DNA of 64,000 bases from Aestuariivirga sp. (GTDB lineage Bacteria; Pseudomonadota; Alphaproteobacteria; Rhizobiales; Aestuariivirgaceae), in NCBI RefSeq assembly GCF_020252395.1, contig NZ_JADCDB010000002.1:62001-126000 (forward strand). The letters run 5' to 3'. Positions 19,514-29,219 of this stretch are shown one piece after another (within the stretch, counting starts at the first letter, position 1; each line of letters begins with the position of its first letter). Position numbers and translations under genes: made by a program. The notes under the pieces are model-generated. The model was not told where the DNA came from, ran no database searches, and saw only the letters and a program-made list of their open reading frames with translations.

Positions 19514-21106
19514 ATGAGCGGGCGCATCCTCGACATCCAGAACGTGAAGGTAAGCTTCGCCACTCCCGACGGCGCCGTCGAGGCGGTCAAGGGCGTGGAC
19601 TTGCATGTGAACGCGGGCGAGACCGTCGCCATCGTCGGCGAATCGGGCTCCGGCAAGAGCCAGCTGATGATGGCCGCGATGGGCCTTCTCGCGTCCAACG
19701 GCAAGGCCACCGGCGCGGTCGATTATCGCGGGACCAATTTGCTGGCGATCTCGAAATCCCAGCTGAACGACATCCGCGGCGCCAAGATCACCATGATCTT
19801 CCAGGAGCCGATGACCTCGCTCGACCCGCTCTACGCCATCGGCGGCCAGTTGATCGAGCCGATCCGCAAGCACCGGCGGCTGGGTGCAGCGGAGGCCCGG
19901 GCGCGGGCCATCGAGATGCTGCGCATGGTGCACATCCCGGAGCCGGAGCGCCGCATGGGCTCCTACCCGCATGAGATGTCCGGCGGCCAGCGCCAGCGGG
20001 TGATGATCGCCATGGCGCTTGCCAACAACCCGGACCTGCTGATCGCCGACGAGCCGACGACGGCTCTCGACGTCACCATCCAGGCTGAGATCCTGGAGCT
20101 GATGGCGAACCTGCAGCAGCGCCTCGGCATGGGAATGGTCTTCATCACCCATGACCTCAACATCGTGAAGCGCATCGCGCACCGGGTCTATGTTATGCGC
20201 CGCGGCGAGGTGGTGGAGGAGGGCGAGACGGCCGAGCTCTTCGCGAACCCGAAGCATCCTTACACCAAGGCGCTGCTTGAGGCCGAGCCCACGGGCCGCA
20301 AACTGCCGGTTGCGCCCAATGCCCGCAAGATGATCGACGCCACCGACGTGCGCGTCACCTTCAGGATCGGCGGCGGATTCCTGTCCGGCCCGCCGCTCGA
20401 ACTGCGCGCGGTGGACCGCGTGTCGATGACGCTGCGCCAGGGCCAGACTATCGGCATCGTCGGCGAATCTGGCTCCGGCAAGTCCACCTTTGCGCGCGCC
20501 GTGCTGCGGCTTCTCCCCAGCGAGGGCGCCATCGCCTTCGAGAACCGCTCGATCCAGAACCTCCCGCGCGAGGAGATGCGGCCCCTGCGCCGCGAATTGC
20601 AAGTCGTGCTGCAGGACCCCTTCGGGTCTCTGAGCCCGCGCATGACGGCGGGCCAGATCGTCACCGAGGGGCTGCTGGTGCACGAGCCCTCCATGTCCCG
20701 CGCCGAACGGGACCGGCGTGCCGCCCGGGCGCTGGAGGAGGTGCAGCTCGATCCAGGCCTGCGCAACCGCTACCCGCATGAATTCTCGGGCGGCCAGCGC
20801 CAGCGCATCGCCATCGCGCGCGCCATCATCCTCAAACCAAAAGTGGTGGTGCTGGACGAGCCGACCTCGGCGCTGGACCGCCAGGTGCAGAAGCAGATCG
20901 TGGATTTGCTCAGGGACCTGCAGCAGGCCAACAACCTCTCCTACCTCTTCATCAGCCACGACCTCGCCGTGGTGCGCGCCATGGCCGACCACATCATGGT
21001 GATGAAGGATGGCAGTGTAGTGGAACAGGGGAGTCCCGGCGAGGTGATGGAACGCCCGCGGGAAGATTATACGAGGCGGCTGATGGCGGCGGCCTTCGCG
21101 GGGTGA
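19514..21106 (+). CDS. Fused double ATPase of the peptide importer (OppD-OppF)
   Basis: A 530-residue protein with two complete ABC ATPase domains, OppD-like (about 1-265) and OppF-like (about 275-530), so one polypeptide replaces the usual pair. Domain 1 has Walker [10 protein letters not shown], signature MSGGQRQR and Walker [13 protein letters not shown]. Domain 2 has [17 protein letters not shown] and [12 protein letters not shown]. Both carry the C-terminal oligopeptide-type extension ([23 protein letters not shown]). It closes the importer operon. The Gln in place of Ser/Thr in the first P-loop is common in DppD-like domains and is not by itself evidence of inactivity. Confidence 0.93.
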   Translation: MSGRILDIQNVKVSFATPDGAVEAVKGVDLHVNAGETVAIVGESGSGKSQLMMAAMGLLASNGKATGAVDYRGTNLLAISKSQLNDIRGAKITMIFQEPMTSLDPLYAIGGQLIEPIRKHRRLGAAEARARAIEMLRMVHIPEPERRMGSYPHEMSGGQRQRVMIAMALANNPDLLIADEPTTALDVTIQAEILELMANLQQRLGMGMVFITHDLNIVKRIAHRVYVMRRGEVVEEGETAELFANPKHPYTKALLEAEPTGRKLPVAPNARKMIDATDVRVTFRIGGGFLSGPPLELRAVDRVSMTLRQGQTIGIVGESGSGKSTFARAVLRLLPSEGAIAFENRSIQNLPREEMRPLRRELQVVLQDPFGSLSPRMTAGQIVTEGLLVHEPSMSRAERDRRAARALEEVQLDPGLRNRYPHEFSGGQRQRIAIARAIILKPKVVVLDEPTSALDRQVQKQIVDLLRDLQQANNLSYLFISHDLAVVRAMADHIMVMKDGSVVEQGSPGEVMERPREDYTRRLMAAAFAG

Positions 21107-21348
21107 TGCAAGGTTCGCCCGCCTGTTCCTTGCCAAGGGACGGCGGAAATGGCATAAGCGCCGCATGTGTTTCCACGCGACCATATCAGGGGCGATTTTG
21201 CCCATCTGGTCAAAGACCGCGTATGATGAAGTCATGCTTCATTGCGCGCGCATCGGATTCAAGCCGTAAGTATTCCGCATTTTATCTGATTGCCTGCCCC
21301 GCCGGCGCCGGCTTGGGGCCATTCACTGTATTCAGTTTGGAGAGTGCC

Positions 21349-22740
21349 ATGAACGTCCTGAACAAGAACATCGACATCGCCGAAGTCATCCGCAACGACA
21401 TCGCGCATCACTTCCACCCCTTCACCGATCACAAGTCCTTCCATGCCGAGGGCGGGCCGCGGGTGATGACCCAGGCGGACGGCATCTGGATTTGGGACGG
21501 CAATGGCCACAAGCTCCTGGACGGCATGTCGGGCCTGTGGTGCGTGAATGTGGGCTATGGCCGCAAGGAACTGGCCGAGGCTGCCTACAAGCAGATGCTC
21601 GACCTGCCCTACTACAACACCTTCTTCAAGACGACGACGGTTCCGGCGACGGAGCTCGCCGCCAAGATCTCCTCGGTGATGCCGAAGCGCTTCAAGCACA
21701 TCTTCTTCACCAATTCGGGCTCGGAATCGAACGACACCATCGTGCGTTTCGTGCGCCATTACTGGAAGCTGAAGGGCAAGCCTTACCGCCAGCACTTCAT
21801 CGCCCGCACCCGCGGCTATCACGGCTCCACCATGGTGGCGGCCAATCTCGGCGGCTTCCAGGGCATGCATGACCAGGTGGGCACCGAGTTCCCCGGCTTC
21901 CACCACGTGCAGCAGCCGCACTGGTTCGATTTCGGCGGCGACAAGACGCCGGAGGAATTCGGCGTCGAGGCTGCGGCCGAGGTCGAGAAGAAGATCCTCG
22001 AGGTTGGCCCCGACAACGTCGCCGCCTTCATCGGTGAGCCGATCCAGGGTGCGGGCGGCGTGCTGATCCCGCCGCCGACCTATTGGCCGGAGGTTCAGCG
22101 CATCTGCCGGAAGCATGGCGTGCTGATCATTTCCGACGAAGTCATCTGCGGCTTCGGGCGCACCGGCAACTGGTGGGGCTTTGAGACCATGGGCTTCGAG
22201 CCCGACATCGTGCCGATGGCCAAGGGCCTGTCGTCAGGTTACCTGCCGATTGGCGCGGTGGCCTTCGCCGACCACCTGATCAAGGACTTTTTCGAATTGG
22301 GCGGCGAGTTCTACCACGGCATGACCTATGCCGGTCACCCGGTGGCGGCCGCTGTGGCGCTGAAGAACATCGAGATCATCGAGCGCGAGAACCTGGTGGG
22401 CAACACCCGCGACATCGGCCCCTATTTCGCCGGGGCGCTGGCCTCGCTGCGCGACCATCCGATCGTCGGCGAGACGCGCTCGGTGGGCCTCATCGGCGCC
22501 ATCGAGCTCTCCAACGACAAGGCCAGGCGCGGCCGTTTCGCCAGCCCGGGCCGGGTAGGCGCCATGTGCCGCGACAATTGCTTCAAGAACGGCCTGATCA
22601 TGCGCGCCTGCTGGGACACCATGGTGCTGGCGCCGCCGCTGGTCATCGCCAGGAAGGAGATCGATGAGCTGGTCCGCCTTGCCCGGGCCGCCCTGGACGC
22701 GACCTATGCCCAGGTCAAGGCTGAAGTCGTTCGAGATTAA
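21349..22740 (+). CDS. Class III aminotransferase, putrescine/omega-amine:pyruvate type (SpuC-like)
   Basis: Predicted to transfer the amino group of putrescine or another amine to pyruvate. The 463-residue protein begins NIDIAEVIRNDIAHHFHPFTDH, has the substrate-loop stretch WIWDGNGHKLLDGMSGLWCVNVGYGR, and places the PLP lysine in MAKGLSSGYLPIG at Lys292; GYHGST and DEVICGFGRTG are also present. ATG 21349 has GGAG eight bases upstream and gives the standard length. A 242-base gap separates it from the peptide importer; I see AT-rich promoter-like sequence there (around 21265-21295) and nothing else. It opens the polyamine cluster, so putrescine is the most likely donor; beta-alanine or GABA are alternatives. 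Confidence 0.87.
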   Translation: MNVLNKNIDIAEVIRNDIAHHFHPFTDHKSFHAEGGPRVMTQADGIWIWDGNGHKLLDGMSGLWCVNVGYGRKELAEAAYKQMLDLPYYNTFFKTTTVPATELAAKISSVMPKRFKHIFFTNSGSESNDTIVRFVRHYWKLKGKPYRQHFIARTRGYHGSTMVAANLGGFQGMHDQVGTEFPGFHHVQQPHWFDFGGDKTPEEFGVEAAAEVEKKILEVGPDNVAAFIGEPIQGAGGVLIPPPTYWPEVQRICRKHGVLIISDEVICGFGRTGNWWGFETMGFEPDIVPMAKGLSSGYLPIGAVAFADHLIKDFFELGGEFYHGMTYAGHPVAAAVALKNIEIIERENLVGNTRDIGPYFAGALASLRDHPIVGETRSVGLIGAIELSNDKARRGRFASPGRVGAMCRDNCFKNGLIMRACWDTMVLAPPLVIARKEIDELVRLARAALDATYAQVKAEVVRD

Positions 22741-22771
22741 AAAAGCTTAAGTAGATTCAGATTGGCCGGGG

Positions 22772-22798
22772 GGTGAGGGAACGCTAAGTTCTCTCACC
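22772..22798. other. Strong intercistronic stem-loop
   Basis: GGTGAGGGAAC (22772-22782) pairs with GTTCTCTCACC (22788-22798) around a GCTAA loop; the 11 pairs include one G-U. No run of T follows, so it is not a classical terminator. It lies between the aminotransferase stop and the polyamine-binding protein start. Such hairpins often set mRNA stability so that the binding protein is made in excess over its neighbours. Confidence 0.6.
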
Positions 22799-22874
22799 AG
22801 AATGGGGCCGCTGTCTGCACCGGGCGGTCGAAGCTTGCGGTGCCCAAAACAAACGAACGAAAGGATTTACGAGA

Positions 22875-23954
22875 ATGCCCACTTTCCGTCCGCGGTTCCG
22901 TCCCAACCGCCGCGCTGTCCTGCGGGGCACAGGCGCGCTGTTTGCTGGCCTCACCTTCCTTCCGCGCTTTTCCATGGCCGAGGAAGAGAAGAAGCTGAAC
23001 TTCTACAACTGGGATACTTATATCGGCGAGAACACGCTCGCCGAGTTCACCGATGCCACCGGCATCGAGGTGAAGATGGATCTCTATGCCGACAATGACG
23101 AGCTCTTCGCCAAGCTCAAGGGCGGCAACCCCGGCTATGACGTGATCGTGCCGACCAATGACTATCTCGAGCGCATGATCAAGGCGGACATGCTGATCCC
23201 GCTCGATCACTCCAAGATCCCCAACATGACCAACATCGACACGCTGTTCCAGGACGCGCAGTTCGACCCGGGCCGCAAGTACTCGATCCCCTACATGTGG
23301 GGCACCATCGGCATCGGTTACCGCAAGTCGGCCGTCAGTGCGGCGCCCGACAGCTGGAAGGTGCTCCTCGACTCAGACGAATATGCGGGCGCCATCTCGA
23401 TGCTCGCCGACCAGCAGAACGTGCTGGGCGCCGGCCTCAAGTATCTCGGCTATTCGTGGAACTCGACCAATGCGGACGAGCTAAAGAAGGTCGAAGACCT
23501 GCTGATCGCGCAGAAGAAGAACATCAAGGTCTTCGCGCCCGACAACGGACAGGACCTGCTGGCCTCGGGCGAGGTCAAGCTTTGCCAGGAGTGGAATGGC
23601 GACATCAAGCAAGTGATGACCGAGGACACGGACCTCGACTACGTGGTGCCGAAGGAAGGCTCGCTGGTGTGGCAGGACACCATGGCCGTGCCGAAGGGCG
23701 CGCCGCACCCAGGGAACGCCATGGCCTTCCTCAACTTCATTCTCGACGCAAAGGAGGGTGCGGGCATCGCCACCACCATCCAATATGCCACAACCAACAA
23801 GGCGGCGAGAGACCTGATGCCGACGGACTACCAGAACAATCCCGTCATCTTCCCGCCCGCCAGCGCGCTGGCCAAGTGCGAGCCGAACCTTTATCTCGGC
23901 GAGGAAGCCATCAAGCAGCGCGACCAGATCTGGACGCGTATCCGCGCCTCTTAA
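22875..23954 (+). CDS. Periplasmic polyamine-binding protein (PotD/PotF family)
   Basis: A 359-residue substrate receptor for the importer encoded at 26407-29215. The N-terminus (NRRAVLRGTGALFAGLTFLP) has a twin arginine and a hydrophobic core, so export may be by Tat rather than Sec. The mature protein starts EKKLNFYNWDTYIGENTLAEF, the hallmark of spermidine/putrescine receptors, followed by YDVIVPTNDYLERMI. It is separated from the importer subunits by a terminator and the kinase/aminotransferase fusion gene. Ligand preference among putrescine, spermidine and related cations cannot be read from the sequence. Confidence 0.92.
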   Translation: MPTFRPRFRPNRRAVLRGTGALFAGLTFLPRFSMAEEEKKLNFYNWDTYIGENTLAEFTDATGIEVKMDLYADNDELFAKLKGGNPGYDVIVPTNDYLERMIKADMLIPLDHSKIPNMTNIDTLFQDAQFDPGRKYSIPYMWGTIGIGYRKSAVSAAPDSWKVLLDSDEYAGAISMLADQQNVLGAGLKYLGYSWNSTNADELKKVEDLLIAQKKNIKVFAPDNGQDLLASGEVKLCQEWNGDIKQVMTEDTDLDYVVPKEGSLVWQDTMAVPKGAPHPGNAMAFLNFILDAKEGAGIATTIQYATTNKAARDLMPTDYQNNPVIFPPASALAKCEPNLYLGEEAIKQRDQIWTRIRAS

Positions 23955-23967
23955 CCGGGGCCATCTC

Positions 23968-23997
23968 GGGGCGGTCCCGCAAGGGCCGCCCCTTTTC
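23968..23997 (+). terminator. Rho-independent terminator after the polyamine-binding protein gene
   Basis: A GC-rich stem, GGGGCGG (23968-23974) and CCGCCCC (23986-23992) extended by CCC/GGG with one bulge around a CGCAA loop, is followed directly by TTTT. It sits 14 bases after the stop codon. Partial read-through would give more receptor than downstream products. Confidence 0.8.
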
Positions 23998-24017
23998 GTT
24001 CCAACGTCCGGAGCATC

Positions 24018-26336
24018 ATGCTCGATACGCTGAGACCGCCCGCCCTGCCTCTCGACCTGCTCCAGGCTTTCGCACTGGAGTATTACGGACTGAGCGGGGC
24101 ATGGTCAGCGCTGGAAGGCGAGCGTGACCAGAATTACCGGATCAAGAACAGCGATGGCCGTAGCACTGTATTCAAGGTCTGCCACCCGGCGGAAGGGGAT
24201 GCGGTGCTGCAATGCCAGGCCGCCGCGCTGGAGCACATCGCCGCAGCTGATCCCGCACTCACCGTGCCGCGCCTTATCCGCACGCGTGACGGCGTCTTGC
24301 TTGGCGGACTCACGCATGGCGCCAGCAGTTACCCCATTATGGCGCTCTCCTGGCTCGAAGGCCGTGTGCTGGGCGGCGAGACGCTGGCGCGCGAGGCCTT
24401 GTTCGAAATGGGGCAGCTGCTGGCGCGCCTTGGGCTGGCGCTGCGCGGCTTCATCCATGGCGCACCGGCCGAGCGTGATCTCGTCTGGGACACCCGCAAC
24501 ATCCGGAGGCTCGCCCCCGAAGTTGGGAACCTCGCCCCCGAAGACCGCGCGCTGGCCGCCGAGATCCTGGCGCGGCACGAGGCCGTCACCGCGCCCGCGC
24601 TGCGCTGCATGCGGGCCCAGATCATCCACGGCGACGTGCACCCGCACAATGTGCTCGTCGATGCGCAGGGGCGCGTCACCGGCATCATCGACTTCGGCGA
24701 CATGGTGCATGGGCCGCTCGTTCTCGATCTCGCAAATGCCGCGGGCGATTTCCTGACGCCTGACATGAATGCCGCCGGCACCATCTTCGAACTGGTGCGC
24801 GGCTATCGCAGCGTGACGCCGCTGGAAGAGGCGGAGGCCGATGCGCTCGTGGACCTGATCGAGGCCCGCCTGCTGATGACGCCGCTGGTCGATGCGCTGA
24901 AGGCCTCGAACGGCATTGCCTCGCAGGATTATTTCCAGGCCTTCAATAGCCGCAGCATGCCGATGATCCGCGAGCTGCGGAGGATCGGGCATGACGAAGT
25001 CCGGGCGCTCATCCGCCGCGCCGCGGCCTTCCCGGGCGCGCCTCCGCAGCACCCGAAGACGGCGGAGGAGGCGATTGCGCGCCGCCGCCGGGTGATGGGC
25101 GAGAAGCTCTATGTCTTCTACGATCCGCCCCTGCACATCGTGAAGGGCGAGGGCGTGTGGCTCACCGCGTCCGATGGCCGGCGCTATCTCGACTGCTACA
25201 ACAACGTGCCGCATGTGGGCCACGCGCACCCCTACGTGGCCGAGGCCATCGCGCGGCAGGCGCGCACGCTCAACACCAACACCCGCTACATCACCGACCA
25301 GGCGCTGGAATATGCCGAGCGGCTGACCGAACTTGCGGGCGAGGGCCTGACCGCCGTCACCTTCGTCAATTCCGGCAGCGAGGCGAATGATCTCGCCTGG
25401 CGCATGGCCAAGGCCTTTACCGGCCATACCGGCGGCCTGTGCATGGACTTCGCCTATCACGGCGTGAGCGAGGCGATCGACGCCTTCTCGCCCTCCAACG
25501 CGCCTGCGCACTGGAATGCGCCGCATATCCGCCTGCTCCCGGCGCCCGATGTTTATCGCGGCCCCTATGGCGCGCAGGACGCTGACGTGGGCGAGTGTTA
25601 TGCCGCGCTGGCCGGTCCGCTCATTGCAGAATTGCGGGAGAAGGGCTTCGGCGTTGCCGCAGTCATGGTCGACTCGGCCTTCATGACCAACGGCATCCTC
25701 GATGCGCCGGCGGGGTATCTGCAGGGCATTGCCGGGCGCGTACGCCAAGCGGGCGGGCTGTTCATTGCGGACGAGGTCCAGTCCGGCTTCGGCCGCATGG
25801 GCCCTTCCTTCTGGGGCCACCGCCACCATGGCGTGACACCCGATTTCATCACCATCGGCAAGCCGGCCGGCAATGGCTATCCGCTGGGCGCCGTCATCAC
25901 CAGGCCTGAGATCCTGTCGCATTTCCTGCAGTTCGGGCCCTTCTTCTCCACCTTCGGGGGCAACAATGTTGCAGGTGCCGCCGGAATGGCCGTGCTGGAC
26001 GTGATCCGCGACGAGAACCTGCTGGAGAATGCGCGCGACACCGGCGCCTATTTCCGCCGGGGCTTGTCAGGCCTCATGCAGAAGCATTCCCTGATCGGCG
26101 ACGTGCGCGGCGTGGGCCTCGCAACAGGCGTGGAACTGGTGCATAACCGGGCGTCAAAGGCGCCCGCCGGAGGTGTCATGCACCGGCTTCTGAACCTCAT
26201 CCGTGACGAAGGGGCGCTGGTGGGCGGTGAGGGAAAATCGGGCAATGTGCTGAAGATCAGGCCGCCCATCGTGTTTAGCCGGGCCGATGCCGATTTTGCG
26301 GTTGCCGCCATCGGCCGGGCGTTCGCAAGGTTATAG
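24018..26336 (+). CDS. Fusion of an APH/hydroxylysine-kinase-like domain and a class III aminotransferase-fold (phospho-lyase-like) domain
   Basis: A 772-residue two-domain protein. Residues about 1-335 are a phosphotransferase of the APH/HYKK type, with the catalytic loop IHGDVHPHNVLVD (about 202-214) and metal site IIDFGD (about 223-228). Residues about 360-772 are a PLP fold-type I enzyme with NSGSEANDLA, DEVQSGFGR and the PLP lysine in TIGKPAGNGYPLGAV (near Lys615). This second domain resembles the human phospho-lyases ETNPPL and PHYKPL more than ordinary transaminases. In those systems a kinase phosphorylates a hydroxyl amine and the partner eliminates phosphate and ammonia. I infer a kinase plus ammoniophospholyase for an amino alcohol met in polyamine or lysine metabolism. 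Annotation as a plain aminotransferase would miss this. Confidence 0.82.
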   Translation: MLDTLRPPALPLDLLQAFALEYYGLSGAWSALEGERDQNYRIKNSDGRSTVFKVCHPAEGDAVLQCQAAALEHIAAADPALTVPRLIRTRDGVLLGGLTHGASSYPIMALSWLEGRVLGGETLAREALFEMGQLLARLGLALRGFIHGAPAERDLVWDTRNIRRLAPEVGNLAPEDRALAAEILARHEAVTAPALRCMRAQIIHGDVHPHNVLVDAQGRVTGIIDFGDMVHGPLVLDLANAAGDFLTPDMNAAGTIFELVRGYRSVTPLEEAEADALVDLIEARLLMTPLVDALKASNGIASQDYFQAFNSRSMPMIRELRRIGHDEVRALIRRAAAFPGAPPQHPKTAEEAIARRRRVMGEKLYVFYDPPLHIVKGEGVWLTASDGRRYLDCYNNVPHVGHAHPYVAEAIARQARTLNTNTRYITDQALEYAERLTELAGEGLTAVTFVNSGSEANDLAWRMAKAFTGHTGGLCMDFAYHGVSEAIDAFSPSNAPAHWNAPHIRLLPAPDVYRGPYGAQDADVGECYAALAGPLIAELREKGFGVAAVMVDSAFMTNGILDAPAGYLQGIAGRVRQAGGLFIADEVQSGFGRMGPSFWGHRHHGVTPDFITIGKPAGNGYPLGAVITRPEILSHFLQFGPFFSTFGGNNVAGAAGMAVLDVIRDENLLENARDTGAYFRRGLSGLMQKHSLIGDVRGVGLATGVELVHNRASKAPAGGVMHRLLNLIRDEGALVGGEGKSGNVLKIRPPIVFSRADADFAVAAIGRAFARL

Positions 26337-26406
26337 CCGGGGTTGCCGTGCCGTGCCGTGCTGGGCTAGCTTCAAAGAAAACGGCTAAAGGGGGAGTGAA
26401 CGCATC

Positions 26407-27279
26407 TTGGAGAACTGGAAACAGAATCCGCGGGTCTTCTGGACCCTAGGGATGCCGCCATCGTTGTGGCTTCTGGCCTTCTTTATCATCCCGCTCGGCT
26501 TCCTCTTCGTCATGTCATTCAGCGACAAGGCGATTGTCGATGGCCAGGTGTCGATCACCGGCTATGATTACCTCACTGGCTTTAGCAATTATATCCGCGC
26601 TTTCGATCCGCTGTATCTCGGCATTATGTGGAAGTCGGTGTGGATCTCGGCACTGGCCACCGCGCTGTGCCTGCTCACGGCCTATCCCATCGCCTTCGGC
26701 ATCTGCTTCGCCAAGGACAAGTGGAAGCCGCTCTTGCTTCTGCTCGTCGTGCTGCCCTTTTGGATCAACCTCCTCATCCGCACCTACGCGCTGATCGCGG
26801 TGTTCCGCACCCAGGGATACGTCAACAAGATCCTGGGCTGGGTGGGCCTCGGCCCCTACGAGATGCTCTACAATAATTTCGCGGTCATCTTCGGGCTCGT
26901 CTATGTCTATATGCCCTTCATGGTGCTGCCGCTTTATGCCACCATCGAAAGGCTCGACAAATCCTATCTCGAAGCCAGTCTCGATCTCGGCGGCTCGCAG
27001 TTCCAGACCTTCATGCGCGTCACCGTGCCGCTCACCATGCCGGGAATCGTCTCCGGCATCATCCTCGTGTTCATCCCGTGTCTCGGCTCCTTCCTCACGC
27101 CGGACCTCTTGGGCGGCGCCAATGCGCTGATGATCGGCAATGTCATCGAGCGCCAGTTCAAGGCGGCCAATGACTGGCCCTTCGGCGCGGCGCTGTCCTT
27201 CCTGCTGATGTACGCCACTTTTGGCGCGCTGGCGCTGCGCTATCTCTTCACCCTTCGCAGCAAGGGAGTGGACGTCTGA
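26407..27279 (+). CDS. Polyamine ABC transporter permease (PotB/PotH family)
   Basis: Inner-membrane permease of 290 residues with six helices. The N-terminal stretch PPSLWLLAFFIIPLGFLFVMSFSD and the EAA-like loop LEASLDLGGSQFQTFMRVTVPLTMPG are typical of PotB/PotH. The start is probably TTG 26407: GGGGGAG lies about ten bases upstream and an in-frame stop precedes it. The next ATG (26452) would trim part of the first helix. The stop overlaps the ATG of the partner permease gene by one base. Confidence 0.9.
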   Translation: MENWKQNPRVFWTLGMPPSLWLLAFFIIPLGFLFVMSFSDKAIVDGQVSITGYDYLTGFSNYIRAFDPLYLGIMWKSVWISALATALCLLTAYPIAFGICFAKDKWKPLLLLLVVLPFWINLLIRTYALIAVFRTQGYVNKILGWVGLGPYEMLYNNFAVIFGLVYVYMPFMVLPLYATIERLDKSYLEASLDLGGSQFQTFMRVTVPLTMPGIVSGIILVFIPCLGSFLTPDLLGGANALMIGNVIERQFKAANDWPFGAALSFLLMYATFGALALRYLFTLRSKGVDV

Positions 27280-28127
27280 TGGCCGCCCAGCTGAAACCGG
27301 GGCAGGGACCCCTCGACTACGGCAGCCGCACCTGGCTCAAGGCGCTGTTCGGTGTGAACTTTTTCGTGCTCTATGCGCCTATCATCACGCTCGTCGCCTT
27401 TTCCTTCAACACCGATAAGCGCGGTGTGGTGTGGCGCGGCTTCACGCTCGACAATTACGCCAAGGCCTGGAACAACGCCTCGCTGATCGAGGCGCTCACC
27501 AACTCGCTGGTGATCGCCGTTATTGCGACGGTGATCGCCACCGTGCTGGGAGCGCTCACCGCGCTGCTGATGTGGCGCTTCCGTTTTCCCTTGAAGGGCG
27601 CCTATGAGGGCTTCATGGCGCTGCCCATCGTGATCCCCGAAATCTGCATGGGCGTGGCGCTGCTGCTGTTCTTCGTCAATTCAGGCTTGATGGAGTTCTT
27701 CGTCCACATGCCGTGGCCCCTGAACCTCGGCAACATCATCTTCGCGCATGTCACCTTCTGCTTTCCCTTCGTGGCGGTGGTCGTGCGCTCGCGCCTCGTG
27801 GGCTTCAACCGCCAGCTCGAGGAAGCCTCGAAGGACCTGGGTGCCTCCGAATGGCAGACCTTCTGGTCGATCATCGTGCCCTACATGAAGCCCGGCCTCA
27901 TCGCCGGAGCACTTCTGGCCTTCACGCTGTCGCTCGATGACTTTGTCATCACCTTCTTCACCTCTGGGCCTGAAACGGTCACCTTCCCGGTCAAGGTCTA
28001 TTCGCTGGTGCGCCGCGGCGTCTCGCCGGAGATCAACGCGGCCTCGACCGTGCTGATCGTCATCACCGTGGTTGCCACCGTCCTCGCAATGAAGCTCCAG
28101 GCGCCGCCCAAGGCGGACAAGGGTTGA
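27279..28127 (+). CDS. Polyamine ABC transporter permease (PotC/PotI family)
   Basis: Second permease, 282 residues. Conserved features include LYAPIITLVAFSFN near the first helix, MALPIVIPEICMGVALLLFF, the EAA-like loop LEEASKDLGASEWQTFWSIIVPYMKPG and the C-terminal SLDDFVITFFTSGPETVTFPV, all characteristic of PotC/PotI. It overlaps the upstream permease gene by one base and is followed within six bases by the ATPase gene, so the three form a translationally coupled unit. Confidence 0.92.
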   Translation: MAAQLKPGQGPLDYGSRTWLKALFGVNFFVLYAPIITLVAFSFNTDKRGVVWRGFTLDNYAKAWNNASLIEALTNSLVIAVIATVIATVLGALTALLMWRFRFPLKGAYEGFMALPIVIPEICMGVALLLFFVNSGLMEFFVHMPWPLNLGNIIFAHVTFCFPFVAVVVRSRLVGFNRQLEEASKDLGASEWQTFWSIIVPYMKPGLIAGALLAFTLSLDDFVITFFTSGPETVTFPVKVYSLVRRGVSPEINAASTVLIVITVVATVLAMKLQAPPKADKG

Positions 28128-28132
28128 ACATC

Positions 28133-29215
28133 ATGTCAGACGCCATCGTTTCCATCCGCAACGTCACCAAGGCCTTTCCGGGCGGCGTCACCGCCGTCGA
28201 CAATGTTTCGCTTGATATTGCGCAGAACGAGTTCTTCGCGCTCCTTGGTCCATCTGGCTGCGGCAAGACCACGCTCCTGCGCATGATCTCCGGCCTTGAA
28301 ACGCCCACCTCCGGCCAGATCATCATCGGCGGCGAGGACATGGCCTTCACGCCGCCCAACAAGCGGCCCACCAACATGGTGTTCCAGTCCTATGCGGTGT
28401 TTCCCCACATGACGGTGGAGCAGAATGTGGCCTATGGCCTGAAGGTGACGGGCGTTGCCCCGGACGAGATCAAGCGCCGCGCCGGTGAAGCCCTCGACAT
28501 GGTGAAGCTCACCGCACTCGCCACCCGCAAGCCGGACCAGATGTCGGGCGGCCAGCGCCAGCGCGTGGCGCTCGCCCGGGCCCTCGTCAAGCGCCCCAAG
28601 GTGCTGCTGCTGGACGAGCCGCTCTCGGCCCTCGACGCCAAGCTGCGCGACGACATGCGCATGGAATTGACGCGGCTGCAGGAAACCGTCGGCATCACCT
28701 TCATCATCGTGACGCATGACCAGGACGAGGCGCTGTCCATGGCGAGCCGCATCGCCGTCATGGACAAGGGCGCGGTCCAGCAGGTGGCGACGCCCGGCGA
28801 GCTCTACGAGCATCCGAAAAGCCGCTTCGTTGCCGACTTCATCGGCAAGGTGAATCTCATCGATGCCCGCGTGCACCGCCAGATCGGCCGCAAGATCGAC
28901 TGCGAGCTGAAAGGCGTTGGCCGCATGGAACTGGCAAGCGACGGGCTGGTGGGCGGCACGGTGGCCGTCGCGGTGCGGCCTGAAAAGCTCAAGATCGCCA
29001 CAACGGAACCGGCCAGCGCCATCCGGGTTCAGGGCAAGGTGCGTGACGTCGCATATTACGGCGACACGAGTCACGTCGTCATCGAGGCGGCGGACGGGCT
29101 CGACCTCTCGGTCAATGTCCAGAACGATACGCGGCTCGGCGGCTCCGGAGTTGAGCGCGGCCAGACCGTTTGGGTGTCCTGGGCTCCCGAAGATTCGATT
29201 GTCCTGACAGAGTAG
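28133..29215 (+). CDS. potA: Polyamine ABC transporter ATPase (PotA/PotG family)
   Basis: A 360-residue ATPase with Walker A GPSGCGKTT, signature MSGGQRQR, Walker B VLLLDEPLSALD and a C-terminal TOBE domain (about residues 275-355: VAVRPEKLKI; GDTSHVVI). It powers the importer formed with the two upstream permeases and the receptor at 22875. ATG 28133 is chosen over the TTG three codons earlier. The agmatinase gene follows after four bases. Confidence 0.92.
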   Translation: MSDAIVSIRNVTKAFPGGVTAVDNVSLDIAQNEFFALLGPSGCGKTTLLRMISGLETPTSGQIIIGGEDMAFTPPNKRPTNMVFQSYAVFPHMTVEQNVAYGLKVTGVAPDEIKRRAGEALDMVKLTALATRKPDQMSGGQRQRVALARALVKRPKVLLLDEPLSALDAKLRDDMRMELTRLQETVGITFIIVTHDQDEALSMASRIAVMDKGAVQQVATPGELYEHPKSRFVADFIGKVNLIDARVHRQIGRKIDCELKGVGRMELASDGLVGGTVAVAVRPEKLKIATTEPASAIRVQGKVRDVAYYGDTSHVVIEAADGLDLSVNVQNDTRLGGSGVERGQTVWVSWAPEDSIVLTE

Positions 29216-29219
29216 GCGA

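Noticed and set aside
24018-26336. Two separate genes misread as one fusion
   Set aside because: The frame is continuous with no stop or internal ribosome site at the domain boundary, and both domains are complete.
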